DNA from: Psychroserpens luteolus | GTDB taxonomy: Bacteria > Bacteroidota > Bacteroidia > Flavobacteriales > Flavobacteriaceae | Length of the DNA: 64,000 nucleotides | Direction of reading: 5' to 3' | Assembly (NCBI RefSeq): GCF_021032705.1 | Contig: NZ_JAHVXI010000001.1 | Location: forward strand, 1,116,001 to 1,180,000 | Shown: one piece after another, positions 1 through 8,292 of the stretch | Layout of the letters: every line of letters begins with the position of its first letter | Position numbering within the stretch: position 1 is the stretch's first letter | Translations under genes and position numbers: made by a program | The notes under the pieces: model-generated | What the model saw: the letters and a program-made list of their open reading frames with translations, nothing else | Told to the model about the DNA's origin: nothing | Database searches by the model: none

Positions 1-1287
1 ACAGGTACACCTTACATGTTGTACAAAGATGCAGCAAACCGTAAGTCTAACCAGAAAAACTTAGGTACGATTCGTTCATCAAACTTATGTACAGAGATCA
101 TGGAGTATACGTCAAAGGATGAAGTTGCTGTATGTAATTTAGCATCGATTGCTTTACCTATGTTTGTGAAAAACGGAGCGTTTGATCATAAAGAGCTATT
201 TAGAATCACAAAACGTGTGACTAAAAACTTGAATAGAGTTATAGATAGAAATTACTATCCTGTAAAAGAAGCTGAAAATTCTAACTTCCGTCATAGACCA
301 GTTGGTTTAGGCGTTCAAGGATTGGCAGACACATTCATTAAATTGAGATTACCTTTTACAAGTGATGAAGCTAAAAAATTAAACCAAGATATTTTCGAAA
401 CACTATACTTTGCTGCAGTTACAGCAAGTATGGAAGAAGCAAAAGCCGATGGTCCTTATGAAAGTTACGAAGGGTCTCCAATTAGTAAAGGAGAATTCCA
501 ATATAACCTTTGGGGAATTAAAGATGAAGAATTAAGCGGACTTTGGGATTGGGCGAAATTGCGTAAGCAAGTCCTTAAAAATGGTGTTCGTAACTCTTTA
601 TTAGTGGCACCAATGCCAACAGCATCTACATCACAAATTCTTGGTAATAATGAGTGTTTTGAACCATACACATCTAATATCTATACGCGTCGTGTATTGT
701 CTGGAGAGTTTATCGTAGTGAATAAACATTTATTAGAAGATCTAGTAGAACTAGGGCTTTGGGATGAAGGATTGAAAAATGAAATCATGAGAGCGAATGG
801 ATCTATACAAGGTGTAGATAATATTCCTCAAGATATAAAAGAGCTTTACAAAACAGTTTGGGAATTGAGTATGAAAGATATCATAGATATGTCTCGTCAT
901 AGAGGTTACTTTATCGATCAGTCTCAATCACTTAACTTGTTTATGGAAGGTGCTACAATGGCAAAACTAACATCGATGCATTTCTATGCTTGGAAGAGCG
1001 GATTAAAAACAGGAATGTACTACCTACGTACGAAGAGTGCAGTAGATGCTAAGAAAGTGACCATTGCCAGAACAGAAAAAGCGCAACCTGTTGCTCAACC
1101 GCAACAAGTAGTAGCCGTTGATAATGTTGCCCAAAAGCAACAAAAAGCTGCTGAAACTGCTGCTAAATTTGCGAAGCAAACAGCAGAGAAAGTAGAGGTA
1201 GAACCTATGAGTGCAGAAGAAATGAAAGCGCTAATTGCTCAAGCTAAAGAAGGCGAAGGCGATGACTGCTTAATGTGTGGTTCTTAG
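1..1287 (+). CDS. nrdA: Ribonucleoside-diphosphate reductase class I, alpha (large) subunit, C-terminal part
   Basis: Catalytic subunit of aerobic ribonucleotide reductase, which makes dNDPs from NDPs. The reading frame is open from base 1, so the gene is cut by the window edge and about 428 codons of the C-terminal part are present. Seen: the barrel motif with [10 protein letters not shown], the GVQGLAD stretch, [19 protein letters not shown] (active-site region of the large subunit) and the Tyr pair region near [16 protein letters not shown]. An Ala/Gln/Lys-rich flexible linker of about 60 residues leads to a C-terminal DDCLMCGS, the CxxC pair that re-reduces the active site. A strong terminator follows within 20 bases of the stop. 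The nrdB partner would be expected upstream or nearby, outside the window. Confidence 0.95.
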   Translation, partial: TGTPYMLYKDAANRKSNQKNLGTIRSSNLCTEIMEYTSKDEVAVCNLASIALPMFVKNGAFDHKELFRITKRVTKNLNRVIDRNYYPVKEAENSNFRHRPVGLGVQGLADTFIKLRLPFTSDEAKKLNQDIFETLYFAAVTASMEEAKADGPYESYEGSPISKGEFQYNLWGIKDEELSGLWDWAKLRKQVLKNGVRNSLLVAPMPTASTSQILGNNECFEPYTSNIYTRRVLSGEFIVVNKHLLEDLVELGLWDEGLKNEIMRANGSIQGVDNIPQDIKELYKTVWELSMKDIIDMSRHRGYFIDQSQSLNLFMEGATMAKLTSMHFYAWKSGLKTGMYYLRTKSAVDAKKVTIARTEKAQPVAQPQQVVAVDNVAQKQQKAAETAAKFAKQTAEKVEVEPMSAEEMKALIAQAKEGEGDDCLMCGS

Positions 1288-1303
1288 TAATTAAGTGTTA
1301 ACT

Positions 1304-1333
1304 AAAAAGCATCTCGAAAGAGGTGCTTTTTTT
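1304..1333 (+). terminator. Intrinsic terminator of nrdA
   Basis: An 11-bp stem (1305-1315 with 1320-1330, one G-U pair) and a short GAAA-like loop are followed by a T run. It sits between nrdA and the next gene on the same strand, and it shows that the upstream-extended reading frame of the next gene is not its real start. Confidence 0.9.
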
Positions 1334-1357
1334 ATAGTTGAACATATCTCTTATTAC

Positions 1358-2503
1358 ATGGAAAAAAATAAAGGAAATAAGCTCAAAGAGGTTGCTAGTG
1401 TGTTTTTTAAACTAGGCTGTTTTGCCTTTGGAGGTCCAGCGGCACATATAGCCATGATGGAAGATGAAATAGTGACCAAACGACAATGGATGACCAGAGA
1501 TTATTTTTTAGATTTAATTGGAACGACCAATTTAATTCCTGGACCCAATTCTACCGAAATGACCATGCATTGTGGCTATGAAAGAGCTGGAAAGATAGGA
1601 CTTTTTGTGGCTGGGATTTCATTTATATTTCCGGCAACCGTAATTACTGCAATTCTGGCTTATTTGTACGTGTCTTATGGAACACTGCCAGAAGTTGAAC
1701 CGTTTATTTTTGGTATTAAACCTGCAGTTTTAGCAATCATCGCTTCCGCAGTAATAAAACTGGGAAAGAAAGCTGTTAAAGGTCTTGAACTTGCTGTTTT
1801 AGGAGCTTTGGTGTTGGGAGCAAGTTTATTAGGCGTTAATGAAATTATAGCTTTATTATCGGCTGGTATTTTAGGCATGTTGTACTTCTCGCTAAAGGAT
1901 AAGGCCATTAAAAGCACTAATAGTATATCGCCTTTATTTCTATTATCTGGATTGGGAACTTCGGTATTAAAAGTATCTACACTTAATGTGTTTTGGGTGT
2001 TTTTAAAAGTAGGAGCCATTCTCTATGGAAGTGGCTATGTGCTTTTTGCATATCTAGATGCCGAATTAGTCACCAGAGGATGGCTAACCAGAGCAGAATT
2101 AATCGATGCTATTGCAGTTGGCCAGTTCACACCTGGACCAATATTATCAACATCAACGTTTATTGGATACCAATTATCGGGATTTTATGGAGCATTGGCA
2201 GCAACGGCAGGTATTTTTCTGCCTTCCTTTTTGTTCGTTTTGATATTGAATCCTTTCATTCCTAAAATGCAAAAGTCCAAAATATTAAGATACTTTTTAA
2301 ATGCTGTTAATGTTGCTGCCGTAGCTGTAATGTTAGCGGTTTTGGTCATTATGACCAAGGAAACCTTAATAGATTGGAAAGCTATTGTCATTGCTTTGAT
2401 TGCAGTGGCTTTAACGTTTAAAACAAAAAAAATCAGCCCGATATGGGTTATCATCATTGGAGCCGTCTTGGGTTATGTTCTTGTTGGACTACTACCTAGT
2501 TAG
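1358..2503 (+). CDS. chrA: Chromate transporter, CHR family (ChrA-like)
   Basis: Inner-membrane protein of the chromate ion transporter family, long-chain type with two homologous CHR halves. The first half has FFKLGCFAFGGPAAHIAMM and NLIPGPNSTEM; the second has FLKVGAILYGSGYVLFAYL and GQFTPGPILST, the duplicated GP-containing signatures typical of the family. About 381 aa, near the usual 380-400. I chose the ATG at 1358; an open frame reaches back to 1295 but runs through the nrdA terminator. Chromate export is the founder's role; in flavobacteria the physiological substrate is not proven (sulfate or chromate are possible). It converges with the next gene and overlaps it by 8 bp. Confidence 0.88.
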   Translation: MEKNKGNKLKEVASVFFKLGCFAFGGPAAHIAMMEDEIVTKRQWMTRDYFLDLIGTTNLIPGPNSTEMTMHCGYERAGKIGLFVAGISFIFPATVITAILAYLYVSYGTLPEVEPFIFGIKPAVLAIIASAVIKLGKKAVKGLELAVLGALVLGASLLGVNEIIALLSAGILGMLYFSLKDKAIKSTNSISPLFLLSGLGTSVLKVSTLNVFWVFLKVGAILYGSGYVLFAYLDAELVTRGWLTRAELIDAIAVGQFTPGPILSTSTFIGYQLSGFYGALAATAGIFLPSFLFVLILNPFIPKMQKSKILRYFLNAVNVAAVAVMLAVLVIMTKETLIDWKAIVIALIAVALTFKTKKISPIWVIIIGAVLGYVLVGLLPS

Positions 2504-3221
2504 ATTTTAATTTATCGGTTCCCAAATACTTGTCATCTTTATTATAATACCAAGCTCTGTTTTTTGGCATTTTAATCCCATTAATAACGGTTGTGTCAGT
2601 TAGTAAAATATATTCGCCGCTATCTGGTTTTAGTTCTCCGTTATCATCAGTTTTAAAAAACTGGTAAATTTCCATCGCATACGTTTTTGGGTTGAAATAA
2701 AAATACCAAACGTCGCTCCCTACACTTTTGTCATAAGACGCTTTTAAAACAAGATAGTCTTTTCCTTTGAACGTTTTACGCTCCACTTTGTCATGAATAA
2801 TGGTTCCTTTATCTTTTAATTTCATTGGTAAACCATAGAGATAGGTATAATAATTTTTATAAAGGTTCGCTCTATCACAAGAGAGGTTGTTTTCTTTTTT
2901 TTGTGCTTCGGAAAGATCGCTTTTTCCATTCAATTTGATAGAACATCCGTTCTTGTCAACTGTATATTCTGTCGTTGTGGTATCACGAGTTGCACTGACG
3001 TAGAAATACGCTTTAGGTAGGTTGATTACAATTTTACTATCACGATTTGAATTATTAGGCGTTTCCATAGTAATATGGAGCTCGCCATTAAAAGTGTCCC
3101 AATTTAGGTTTGGATCATGGTATTTAATTGCGTTTTCTAGGAGTTCTTTTCCAGAAAGTTCTTGCGCAATTGCAGATTGAAAACTCAATAAAGTGATGAT
3201 TAGTAAAGAAAGATAGTTCAT
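2496..3221 (-). CDS. Secreted protein, DUF6503-like (lipoprotein-localisation-like fold)
   Basis: 241 aa with a cleavable signal peptide (MNYLSLLIITLLSFQSAIAQ) and no lipobox, so probably periplasmic. The body is beta-rich with the pattern of Bacteroidota proteins called DUF6503: an N-terminal helix GKELLENAIKYHDPNLNWDTF, strands ending in YFYVSATRD, and a late DVWYFYFNPKTYAMEIYQFF segment. Such proteins resemble LolA/LolB half-barrels that hold lipids, but no ligand is known. Single gene, convergent with the chromate transporter (8-bp overlap at the stops). Function unassigned. Confidence 0.7.
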   Translation of the reverse strand: MNYLSLLIITLLSFQSAIAQELSGKELLENAIKYHDPNLNWDTFNGELHITMETPNNSNRDSKIVINLPKAYFYVSATRDTTTTEYTVDKNGCSIKLNGKSDLSEAQKKENNLSCDRANLYKNYYTYLYGLPMKLKDKGTIIHDKVERKTFKGKDYLVLKASYDKSVGSDVWYFYFNPKTYAMEIYQFFKTDDNGELKPDSGEYILLTDTTVINGIKMPKNRAWYYNKDDKYLGTDKLKSN

Positions 3222-3253
3222 AACCTGAAATTTTGAGATACTAAATTAAGCTA

Positions 3254-3283
3254 TTTGTTTTTAATTATAGAATACTATATTTG
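3254..3283 (+). promoter_or_regulatory. Bacteroidota-type promoter of the RDD gene
   Basis: TTTG at 3254-3257, 18 nt, then TATATTTG at 3276-3283, matching the phylum consensus TTTG-N(17-23)-TAnnTTTG. The -7 box covers the possible TTG start at 3281, which supports the ATG at 3308 as the true start. Confidence 0.75.
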
Positions 3284-3307
3284 AAAGACATTAACCAAAT
3301 TTCAACT

Positions 3308-3817
3308 ATGAACCATACCAAATATGCTGTGACCAAAGATGTTCTAGCTAACAAGGAAATACGATTTGCAAATTATATTATAGATTTTATTGTCAAATAC
3401 GCATTGAGCTTTGGCGTAGGGATTTTAATAGGTCTATTTTCAGAATTAACAGGAAATTATACGTTTTTGGATATGCTGTTAGATGAAGATACTGGTTTGA
3501 TATTTGAATATGTTATTGGGTTTTTAATAGTTCTAGTTTATTATACAACGTTTGAAACATTAACAGGGCGTTCTTTAGCTAAGTACATCACCAAAACTAA
3601 AGTTGTGCTTTATGATGGTTCTAAGCCAACGATTAATGAGATTTTGATACGTTCATTATGTCGAATTATTCCATTTGAAGCCCTATCATTTTTAGGTGAA
3701 AATGGAAAAGGATGGCATGATTCTATTTCAAAAACATATGTGGTTAGTGTAGATAAGTTTGAAGCTAAAAAGGAGACTATTGATGGCTTAGAAGAAATAG
3801 GAAGAATTGGTGAGTAA
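3308..3817 (+). CDS. RDD family integral membrane protein
   Basis: About 169 aa with the RDD family layout: RFANYIIDFIVKYALSFGVGILIGLF (first span, with the conserved R and D), a second span near YVIGFLIVLVYYTTFETLTGRSLAKYITKTKVV containing the conserved G-R-S-L-K signature, and the third motif RSLCRIIPFEALSFL followed by WHDSISKTYVV. RDD proteins are small inner-membrane proteins of mostly unknown role; some are linked to ion antiport. The start at 3308 is chosen because the promoter -7 box ends at 3283. Converges on the phosphate transporter with a shared terminator. Confidence 0.85.
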   Translation: MNHTKYAVTKDVLANKEIRFANYIIDFIVKYALSFGVGILIGLFSELTGNYTFLDMLLDEDTGLIFEYVIGFLIVLVYYTTFETLTGRSLAKYITKTKVVLYDGSKPTINEILIRSLCRIIPFEALSFLGENGKGWHDSISKTYVVSVDKFEAKKETIDGLEEIGRIGE

Positions 3818-3820
3818 ACA

Positions 3821-3850
3821 AAAAAACCGTCTCAATAAGAAACGGTTTTT
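3821..3850. terminator. Bidirectional intrinsic terminator
   Basis: Stem AAAAACCGT (3822-3830) with ACGGTTTTT (3842-3850) gives a U run on both strands. It lies between the convergent RDD and phosphate transporter genes and can serve both. Confidence 0.8.
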
Positions 3851-3873
3851 CAATACTATCTATGATTATAAAC

Positions 3874-6168
3874 TTATTCTTCAGAATCATTAGTAGGAGG
3901 CTCAACAGAAATTGTCTTTGGTTCTATAGAGCTATCATGTGAGTTGTAATACTCTTCTAAAAGATTCATAGTTGCCGTAAGTAAATCTTTAGTTTCTAAT
4001 AATAGTCCAAAGTATAAAGTTGTATTCTTAGGACTAGATTCTTCTGTTCTAGTTCTTGCAACTTGTTTTACAATTTTATCAGTAACTAAGTCAAATAACT
4101 CTTTCTTACGATTTATAATTGATCCAATCTTTTCAAATGAACGCGAATCAAAAGCTTCTTTCGTTTCATTAAACAGTACTTCTAACGTATCATCGACCTC
4201 TTTAAGCTCTCTAATCTGACTAAACTTAAGTTTCTTATGATTGTTGTTAATATGCTTATGACTAACTTTAGAAATGTATTCTAACGACTGCGTCATATCT
4301 TGTAAGTACCCAAGAATATTGATATAAAAACTACTAGCTCTTAAACTTGTTTCTTCTAAGTTTTTAATGAAATAGAAAATATTATCACGTAAACTGTCAA
4401 CTTCAGTAGAAAGCTTATCAATTTGTTTCTGATTCTTTTTTAGTAATGCTAAATCTTGTTTAGCTAAACCTTTTACAGCATTGGTGTAAATTCTATTTCC
4501 ACGTTTTATAACATTAGAAATATTAGAAGCACTCTCATGAATAACACCTTGAACAGAACGACTTCCTGTTTCAGTAAGTGAATCTTCATCTAAAGTTTTA
4601 TTAGATTTCTTTTGATGAGACTTGTAATTTCTGTACAATAAAAACGCAGTAATCAATAATAAAATAGGCGTCATTACACTTGGGTTCCAGTTAATTAGGA
4701 ATACGATAATACCTGCAGCTGTAAAGGCTCCAAAAGCAGTACCAAACCATCCTCCAATAACATTTAAAACACCCGCTACTCTGTAAACAGCACTTTCTGC
4801 TCCCCAAGCACGATCGGCTAAAGATGTACCCATAGCTACCATAAACGTCACATAGGTTGTAGATAGTGGTAATTTCATAGATGTAGCAATAGCAATTAAC
4901 ACACCAGCTACCATAAGGTTAACAGAAGCTCTAATCATATCAAATGCAGGAGCCTCAACACTTTGTGCCTTAGTTAGATTTTCATCTGGCTTATGGAAAC
5001 TATGCGCTATACGTTCTTGAGTTGCTTTTGGTACTATAGAACCTAAAGCGTTAGATAACCAAGTTGTTCCTTTTACTACAGCTCTAGATATTGCGTTTGG
5101 TTCGAATTTTTCATGAGTTTCACCTTGACGTGATAAGCTAATTTCGGTTTCGGCAACCGTTTTTGCTTTTTTAGAAAACCACAATGTTACCACCATTATA
5201 CCACCAGCAATAAATAATAAGAAAGGCTCGGCTGGCATTTTCTTGTCTAAGACATCCATCATAAATCCTGAGGCAGCACCACCATCTAAAGTCCATGCTT
5301 CATAGGAGTGATAAGCAGCCATCGGTACACCAATAAAGTTAACTAAATCATTTCCAGAAAAGGCTAATGCTAATCCAAATGTACCTACAGCAATAACGAC
5401 TAGAAGAATACTCTTTTTTGTGATTTGCTGAAAAGCATATGAGAATAAAGTAAATAAGGCAAAGCCGATAGCGATGATATAAATCTCATTTCCTTCAACA
5501 TATCCTTTTAGATCTTTATAGTAAGGTGTTCCTTTTAATCCTTTCATGAAAATAAAATAAAGGATGGCTGTTAAGGCTAACCCACCAAATAAAGCACCAA
5601 AGCTCTTCATTTTCTTTTCGTATTGGAATGTGAAAATAAGTCGAGATATCCATTGTACGAACGCACCAACACTAAAGGCTATGACGACAGACAATAAAAT
5701 ACCACTTATAATTTCCATGGCTTTTTTAGTATTGATGTAACTACCAAGATCAGCAAAAGTTTGCGTATCTGAATTGCCAATTTTAATCAAAGCCATTACA
5801 ACGGCTGCACCTAATAAATTAAATACAATAGAAACGGTTGTTGATGTTGGTAAACCAAGTGTATTAAAGAAATCTAATAAAAGAATGTCGGTTATCATTA
5901 CCGTCATGAATATGAGCATGATCTCATGAAAACTAAACATACCTGGAACAAAAATCCCTTTACGAGCTACTTCCATTAGTCCACTAGAATATACGGCTCC
6001 AATGAATATACCTAAACTAGCTACAATCATAATAGTTCTCATTGAAATTGCTTTAGAACCAATAGCAGAGTTTAAGAAATTAATCGCATCATTACTAACT
6101 CCAACTATAATATCAGCAACAGCTAATACCGTAATTGCAATTAACATAAATAAATAAATATTATCCAT
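3874..6168 (-). CDS. Low-affinity phosphate transporter, PiT family, with C-terminal DUF47/PhoU-like domain
   Basis: 764 aa inner-membrane permease taking up inorganic phosphate (as metal-phosphate) with protons or sodium. The N-terminal part has the PiT signature: DIIVGVSNDAINFLNSAIGSKA near residues 22-42 and the mirrored GNDLVNFIGVPMAAYHS in the middle, with about ten membrane segments. From about residue 525 on there is a helical, soluble DUF47/PhoU-like domain (KTLDEDSL to EEYYNSH), which in other bacteria is a separate gene next to pit. Fusion of both is common in Bacteroidota. It is preceded by the OprP-like porin 81 bp upstream on the same strand; together they form an outer plus inner membrane phosphate route. 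A possible Pho box lies in the gap. Confidence 0.93.
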   Translation of the reverse strand: MDNIYLFMLIAITVLAVADIIVGVSNDAINFLNSAIGSKAISMRTIMIVASLGIFIGAVYSSGLMEVARKGIFVPGMFSFHEIMLIFMTVMITDILLLDFFNTLGLPTSTTVSIVFNLLGAAVVMALIKIGNSDTQTFADLGSYINTKKAMEIISGILLSVVIAFSVGAFVQWISRLIFTFQYEKKMKSFGALFGGLALTAILYFIFMKGLKGTPYYKDLKGYVEGNEIYIIAIGFALFTLFSYAFQQITKKSILLVVIAVGTFGLALAFSGNDLVNFIGVPMAAYHSYEAWTLDGGAASGFMMDVLDKKMPAEPFLLFIAGGIMVVTLWFSKKAKTVAETEISLSRQGETHEKFEPNAISRAVVKGTTWLSNALGSIVPKATQERIAHSFHKPDENLTKAQSVEAPAFDMIRASVNLMVAGVLIAIATSMKLPLSTTYVTFMVAMGTSLADRAWGAESAVYRVAGVLNVIGGWFGTAFGAFTAAGIIVFLINWNPSVMTPILLLITAFLLYRNYKSHQKKSNKTLDEDSLTETGSRSVQGVIHESASNISNVIKRGNRIYTNAVKGLAKQDLALLKKNQKQIDKLSTEVDSLRDNIFYFIKNLEETSLRASSFYINILGYLQDMTQSLEYISKVSHKHINNNHKKLKFSQIRELKEVDDTLEVLFNETKEAFDSRSFEKIGSIINRKKELFDLVTDKIVKQVARTRTEESSPKNTTLYFGLLLETKDLLTATMNLLEEYYNSHDSSIEPKTISVEPPTNDSEE

Positions 6169-6221
6169 AATCTTTATAGTTTAAAAAGGTGTGCAAATAT
6201 CTTTAGAGTATCTCTTTAGAA

Positions 6222-6239
6222 TGTTACCTTATTGTTATG
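6222..6239. promoter_or_regulatory. Possible Pho box upstream of the PiT transporter
   Basis: Two TGTTA half-sites start at 6222 and 6233, 11 bp apart, as in the direct-repeat PhoB box (TGTCA with 11-bp period). It lies 54-71 bp before the ATG, and a GATATTTG box (6194-6201, minus strand) sits between it and the gene. On the strand of the gene the repeats read TAACA, the reverse of the usual enterobacterial orientation. Inference only. Confidence 0.4.
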
Positions 6240-6249
6240 TTTTTATTGT

Positions 6250-7455
6250 TTAAAAGTGAAGGTCGAAACCTATTCTAAATGTAATATTGTCATCATTCCC
6301 ATCTAGAGTCGTATAGCTAACATCAGATTGCACCTTTAATTTGTGACCTAAAACATATTTAGATGCTCCTAGCGTATACTGTTCTCTAGGTAGTGTTCCA
6401 GTCACAGATTCAAAGTCAACAGTAGTAAAACGACCAACAACTTCGTAATTGCTTTTAAATAAGTAACCCGCTTGAAGGTTTAAAGCGTTCCCAGTTAATA
6501 CGATATCACCAGTAGGTGTCGTTCCGTCAATATCAACTGCTACCGGATCATCTGCAGTTCTTTTTGCATATTCTCCCATAAATGAGATGCCTTTGTATTT
6601 AAACATTGCATCTGCAAAAATAGTAGTTTGATCTGTTTCGTATAAAGAACCATCAGATTTAAACATGTAATCTCCAGCAAAACCTCGTTCTCTTACAGCA
6701 TTTTGGTTAAGGTTATAAGTGAAACCAACCATTAATTTTGGCTTGTCTTCACGTTTAAGGTCTGCTTGACTATAATCTCCTTTAGATTTAAATTTCCCAA
6801 AAGGTAAAAATTCAACACGTGCTGTGTATTGTAAACCACCTTCATTGCCTTCGGTAACGTTACGTCCTTCACCTTGAGAGATTGAGAGTTTTTCGCGCAT
6901 TAAAAAATCACCACCTAAGTTACTTTTATGTCGTATTTGAATTCCTAAGTCACGGTCAATGTTAAAACGACTGTTAAGTAATGATCGATCAATTAATTGC
7001 AAGTTACCCGAAGATACAACACGCTCAACGTTACCAGGAAGTTTTGTCTGTCCTGCCCATAGTTCCCAATTAGCTGCAAAATTCCACATAATAACAGCAT
7101 CTAGTATGTAGCGTGGCGTATTTCTATTGAACTGATTTGCTCCTGAAATATCTCTGTTAGATAAACCTAACTCTATTTTATATCTAAGTTTAGGGCTGTA
7201 TGCATATCCGTCAAACTTTAGACGTGCACGTCTAACTATGAAATTATGATCCGGACTTCCATATTGATCACCATCGTGATCCCACGATGAGACAGAACGT
7301 ACCTGAAAACGAGGTGCAAATTTTATGCTAAATGAGCTGTCTTTTGCGGTAAAGTTTATTAATCCTTTACCAAATGAGGTATCACTAATTTCTTGAGCGT
7401 TTACATAGGATACAATACACAATAGTAGTGCTAGGGTTGTAAGTTTAGATTTCAT
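6250..7455 (-). CDS. Phosphate-selective porin, OprP/OprO family
   Basis: About 401 aa outer-membrane barrel with a signal peptide MKSKLTTLALLLCIVSYVNA. Typical of the family: the N-terminal DHNFIVRRARLKFDGYAYSPKLRYKIEL, the WELWAGQTKLPGNVERVVSS loop region, and the final strand NITFRIGFDLHF ending in Phe. The start at 7455 fits the signal peptide; a longer frame to 7482 would use TTG and add nine residues before the peptide. Lies just upstream of the PiT transporter on the same strand, which supports anion (phosphate) passage across the outer membrane. The leader carries an inverted repeat next to the start codon and a terminator-like hairpin upstream. Confidence 0.9.
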   Translation of the reverse strand: MKSKLTTLALLLCIVSYVNAQEISDTSFGKGLINFTAKDSSFSIKFAPRFQVRSVSSWDHDGDQYGSPDHNFIVRRARLKFDGYAYSPKLRYKIELGLSNRDISGANQFNRNTPRYILDAVIMWNFAANWELWAGQTKLPGNVERVVSSGNLQLIDRSLLNSRFNIDRDLGIQIRHKSNLGGDFLMREKLSISQGEGRNVTEGNEGGLQYTARVEFLPFGKFKSKGDYSQADLKREDKPKLMVGFTYNLNQNAVRERGFAGDYMFKSDGSLYETDQTTIFADAMFKYKGISFMGEYAKRTADDPVAVDIDGTTPTGDIVLTGNALNLQAGYLFKSNYEVVGRFTTVDFESVTGTLPREQYTLGASKYVLGHKLKVQSDVSYTTLDGNDDNITFRIGFDLHF

Positions 7456-7496
7456 TATAAGTATTAGTTTTTGTCGCTGCAAATAACCAACTCTAA

Positions 7497-7514
7497 TGTT
7501 AACTGAATGTTTCC
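7497..7514. promoter_or_regulatory. Possible Pho box upstream of the porin
   Basis: TGTTA at 7497 and TGTTT at 7508, 11 bp apart, about 42-59 bp before the porin ATG. Same orientation as the repeat before the PiT gene. Confidence 0.3.
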
Positions 7515-7542
7515 TAATGATTAATTTTAATGTGTATTATTA

Positions 7543-7577
7543 AAATAAAAAAAGGCTGCTTTTTTAAAAAGCAGCCT
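7543..7577 (-). terminator. Terminator-like hairpin in the porin upstream region
   Basis: AGGCTGC (7553-7559) pairs with GCAGCCT (7571-7577), extended by T/A pairs, and on the minus strand is followed by a run of seven T then ATTTT. No minus-strand gene ends here: the next gene to the right is on the plus strand. It therefore ends either a short upstream RNA or acts as an attenuator before the porin. Confidence 0.65.
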
Positions 7578-7786
7578 CATTAGTAATCATAATTACTTAG
7601 CCGACAAAAACTAATAAATTTATATGAAATACTAATTGTGTATTTAAACACAATTACAAATATGGCTACGGAACGTAATATAATTGTAATGCTAATATTA
7701 TCTAATTATTAATATTTAGATTAAATTTTAAATAACTGATTATCAATTAATTAAAATGTCAATGTTAATTTAATGTTACGTAAACG
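7578..7786. other. Intergenic region without a gene
   Basis: Very AT-rich. It holds the distal arm of the porin inverted repeat (7602-7616), a perfect 8-bp dyad AATTGTGT/ACACAATT (about 7634-7654) that could be an operator, and an 11-bp-spaced TGTTA pair at 7763-7778. I see no reading frame with coding character. Confidence 0.6.
7763..7780. promoter_or_regulatory. Possible Pho box between porin and MORN gene
   Basis: Exact TGTTA repeats at 7763 and 7774, 11 bp apart, 7 bp before the -33 element of the next plus-strand promoter. It could act on the plus-strand MORN gene or on a longer leader of the porin. Confidence 0.35.
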
Positions 7787-7817
7787 TTTGAATATTGTAA
7801 ATTTTTAGTTAAATTTG
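7787..7817 (+). promoter_or_regulatory. Bacteroidota-type promoter of the MORN-repeat gene
   Basis: TTTG at 7787-7790, 19 nt, TAAATTTG at 7810-7817; the ATG is 34 nt further. Confidence 0.8.
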
Positions 7818-7850
7818 ATTAGCTATGTTTAATTAAAACCCAAATTCAAA

Positions 7851-8207
7851 ATGAAGAAGATATTAGCCATAATATTAATGCTAAGTGTAACATTTACATT
7901 TGCTCAAGAAAAACAAAAAGTTGCCCTCAAAAAGGATGGTGATGTAACTACTGCTACCTATTTTTATGACAATGGAGCCGTTGAACAGATTGGGACTTTT
8001 AATAAAGAAGGAAAACTTCATGGTATTTGGACAAGCTATGACCTAAACGGCAACAAAGTCACTGTAGCAAACTATGAGAATGGAAAGAAAGTTGGGAAGT
8101 GGTTATTTTGGTCTGGTGATAAACTTAGAGAGGTTGATTATGTAGACTCAAGAATTGCTAGTGTGAGCGAATGGACAGATAAAGTTCAGCTTGCTGTCAG
8201 AAATTAA
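7851..8207 (+). CDS. Secreted MORN_2-repeat protein (YwqK-like)
   Basis: 118 aa with a signal peptide MKKILAIILMLSVTFTFAQ. The mature part is made of MORN_2-type repeats: YFYDNGAVEQIGTFNKEGKLHGIW, YDLNGNKVTVANYENGKKVGKWLFW and a partial third, each of the form G-x-hydrophobic-x-G-x-W. Databases often label such proteins as YwqK family antitoxins, but a toxin partner is absent here and the secretion signal argues against an antitoxin role. Function unknown; probably periplasmic or surface. Own promoter and strong terminator, so a single-gene unit. Confidence 0.8.
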   Translation: MKKILAIILMLSVTFTFAQEKQKVALKKDGDVTTATYFYDNGAVEQIGTFNKEGKLHGIWTSYDLNGNKVTVANYENGKKVGKWLFWSGDKLREVDYVDSRIASVSEWTDKVQLAVRN

Positions 8208-8233
8208 CTAAGAAGGTATTTTATAAACTAAAG

Positions 8234-8265
8234 AAGTTCCCAACAACGTTGTTGGGAACTTTTTG
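8234..8265 (+). terminator. Intrinsic terminator of the MORN gene
   Basis: A perfect 14-bp palindrome (8234-8247 with 8248-8261) followed by TTTTG. Also placed where the convergent TonB receptor transcript ends. Confidence 0.85.
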
Positions 8266-8292
8266 TTTGAAGACCAATTCAAAAATTAAGTT

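Larger units (their letters stand above)
7462..7616 (-). promoter_or_regulatory. Possible regulatory leader of the porin gene (15-bp inverted repeat around a terminator hairpin)
   Basis: CGACAAAAACTAATA at 7602-7616 is exactly complementary to TATTAGTTTTTGTCG at 7462-7476. In a minus-strand RNA the second arm ends 6 nt before the porin ATG, so pairing of the arms would bury the initiation region; the hairpin at 7553-7577 with its U run lies in the loop. This holds only if transcription starts to the right of 7616, which is not shown. Confidence 0.4.

Noticed and set aside
1295-1357. 21-codon N-terminal extension of the chromate transporter
   Set aside because: It would be read through the nrdA terminator hairpin; the ATG at 1358 gives the family's usual length.
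7851-8207. Antitoxin of a toxin-antitoxin pair
   Set aside because: Name is inherited from YwqK annotation; the protein has a secretion signal, no toxin neighbour, and MORN_2 repeats only.
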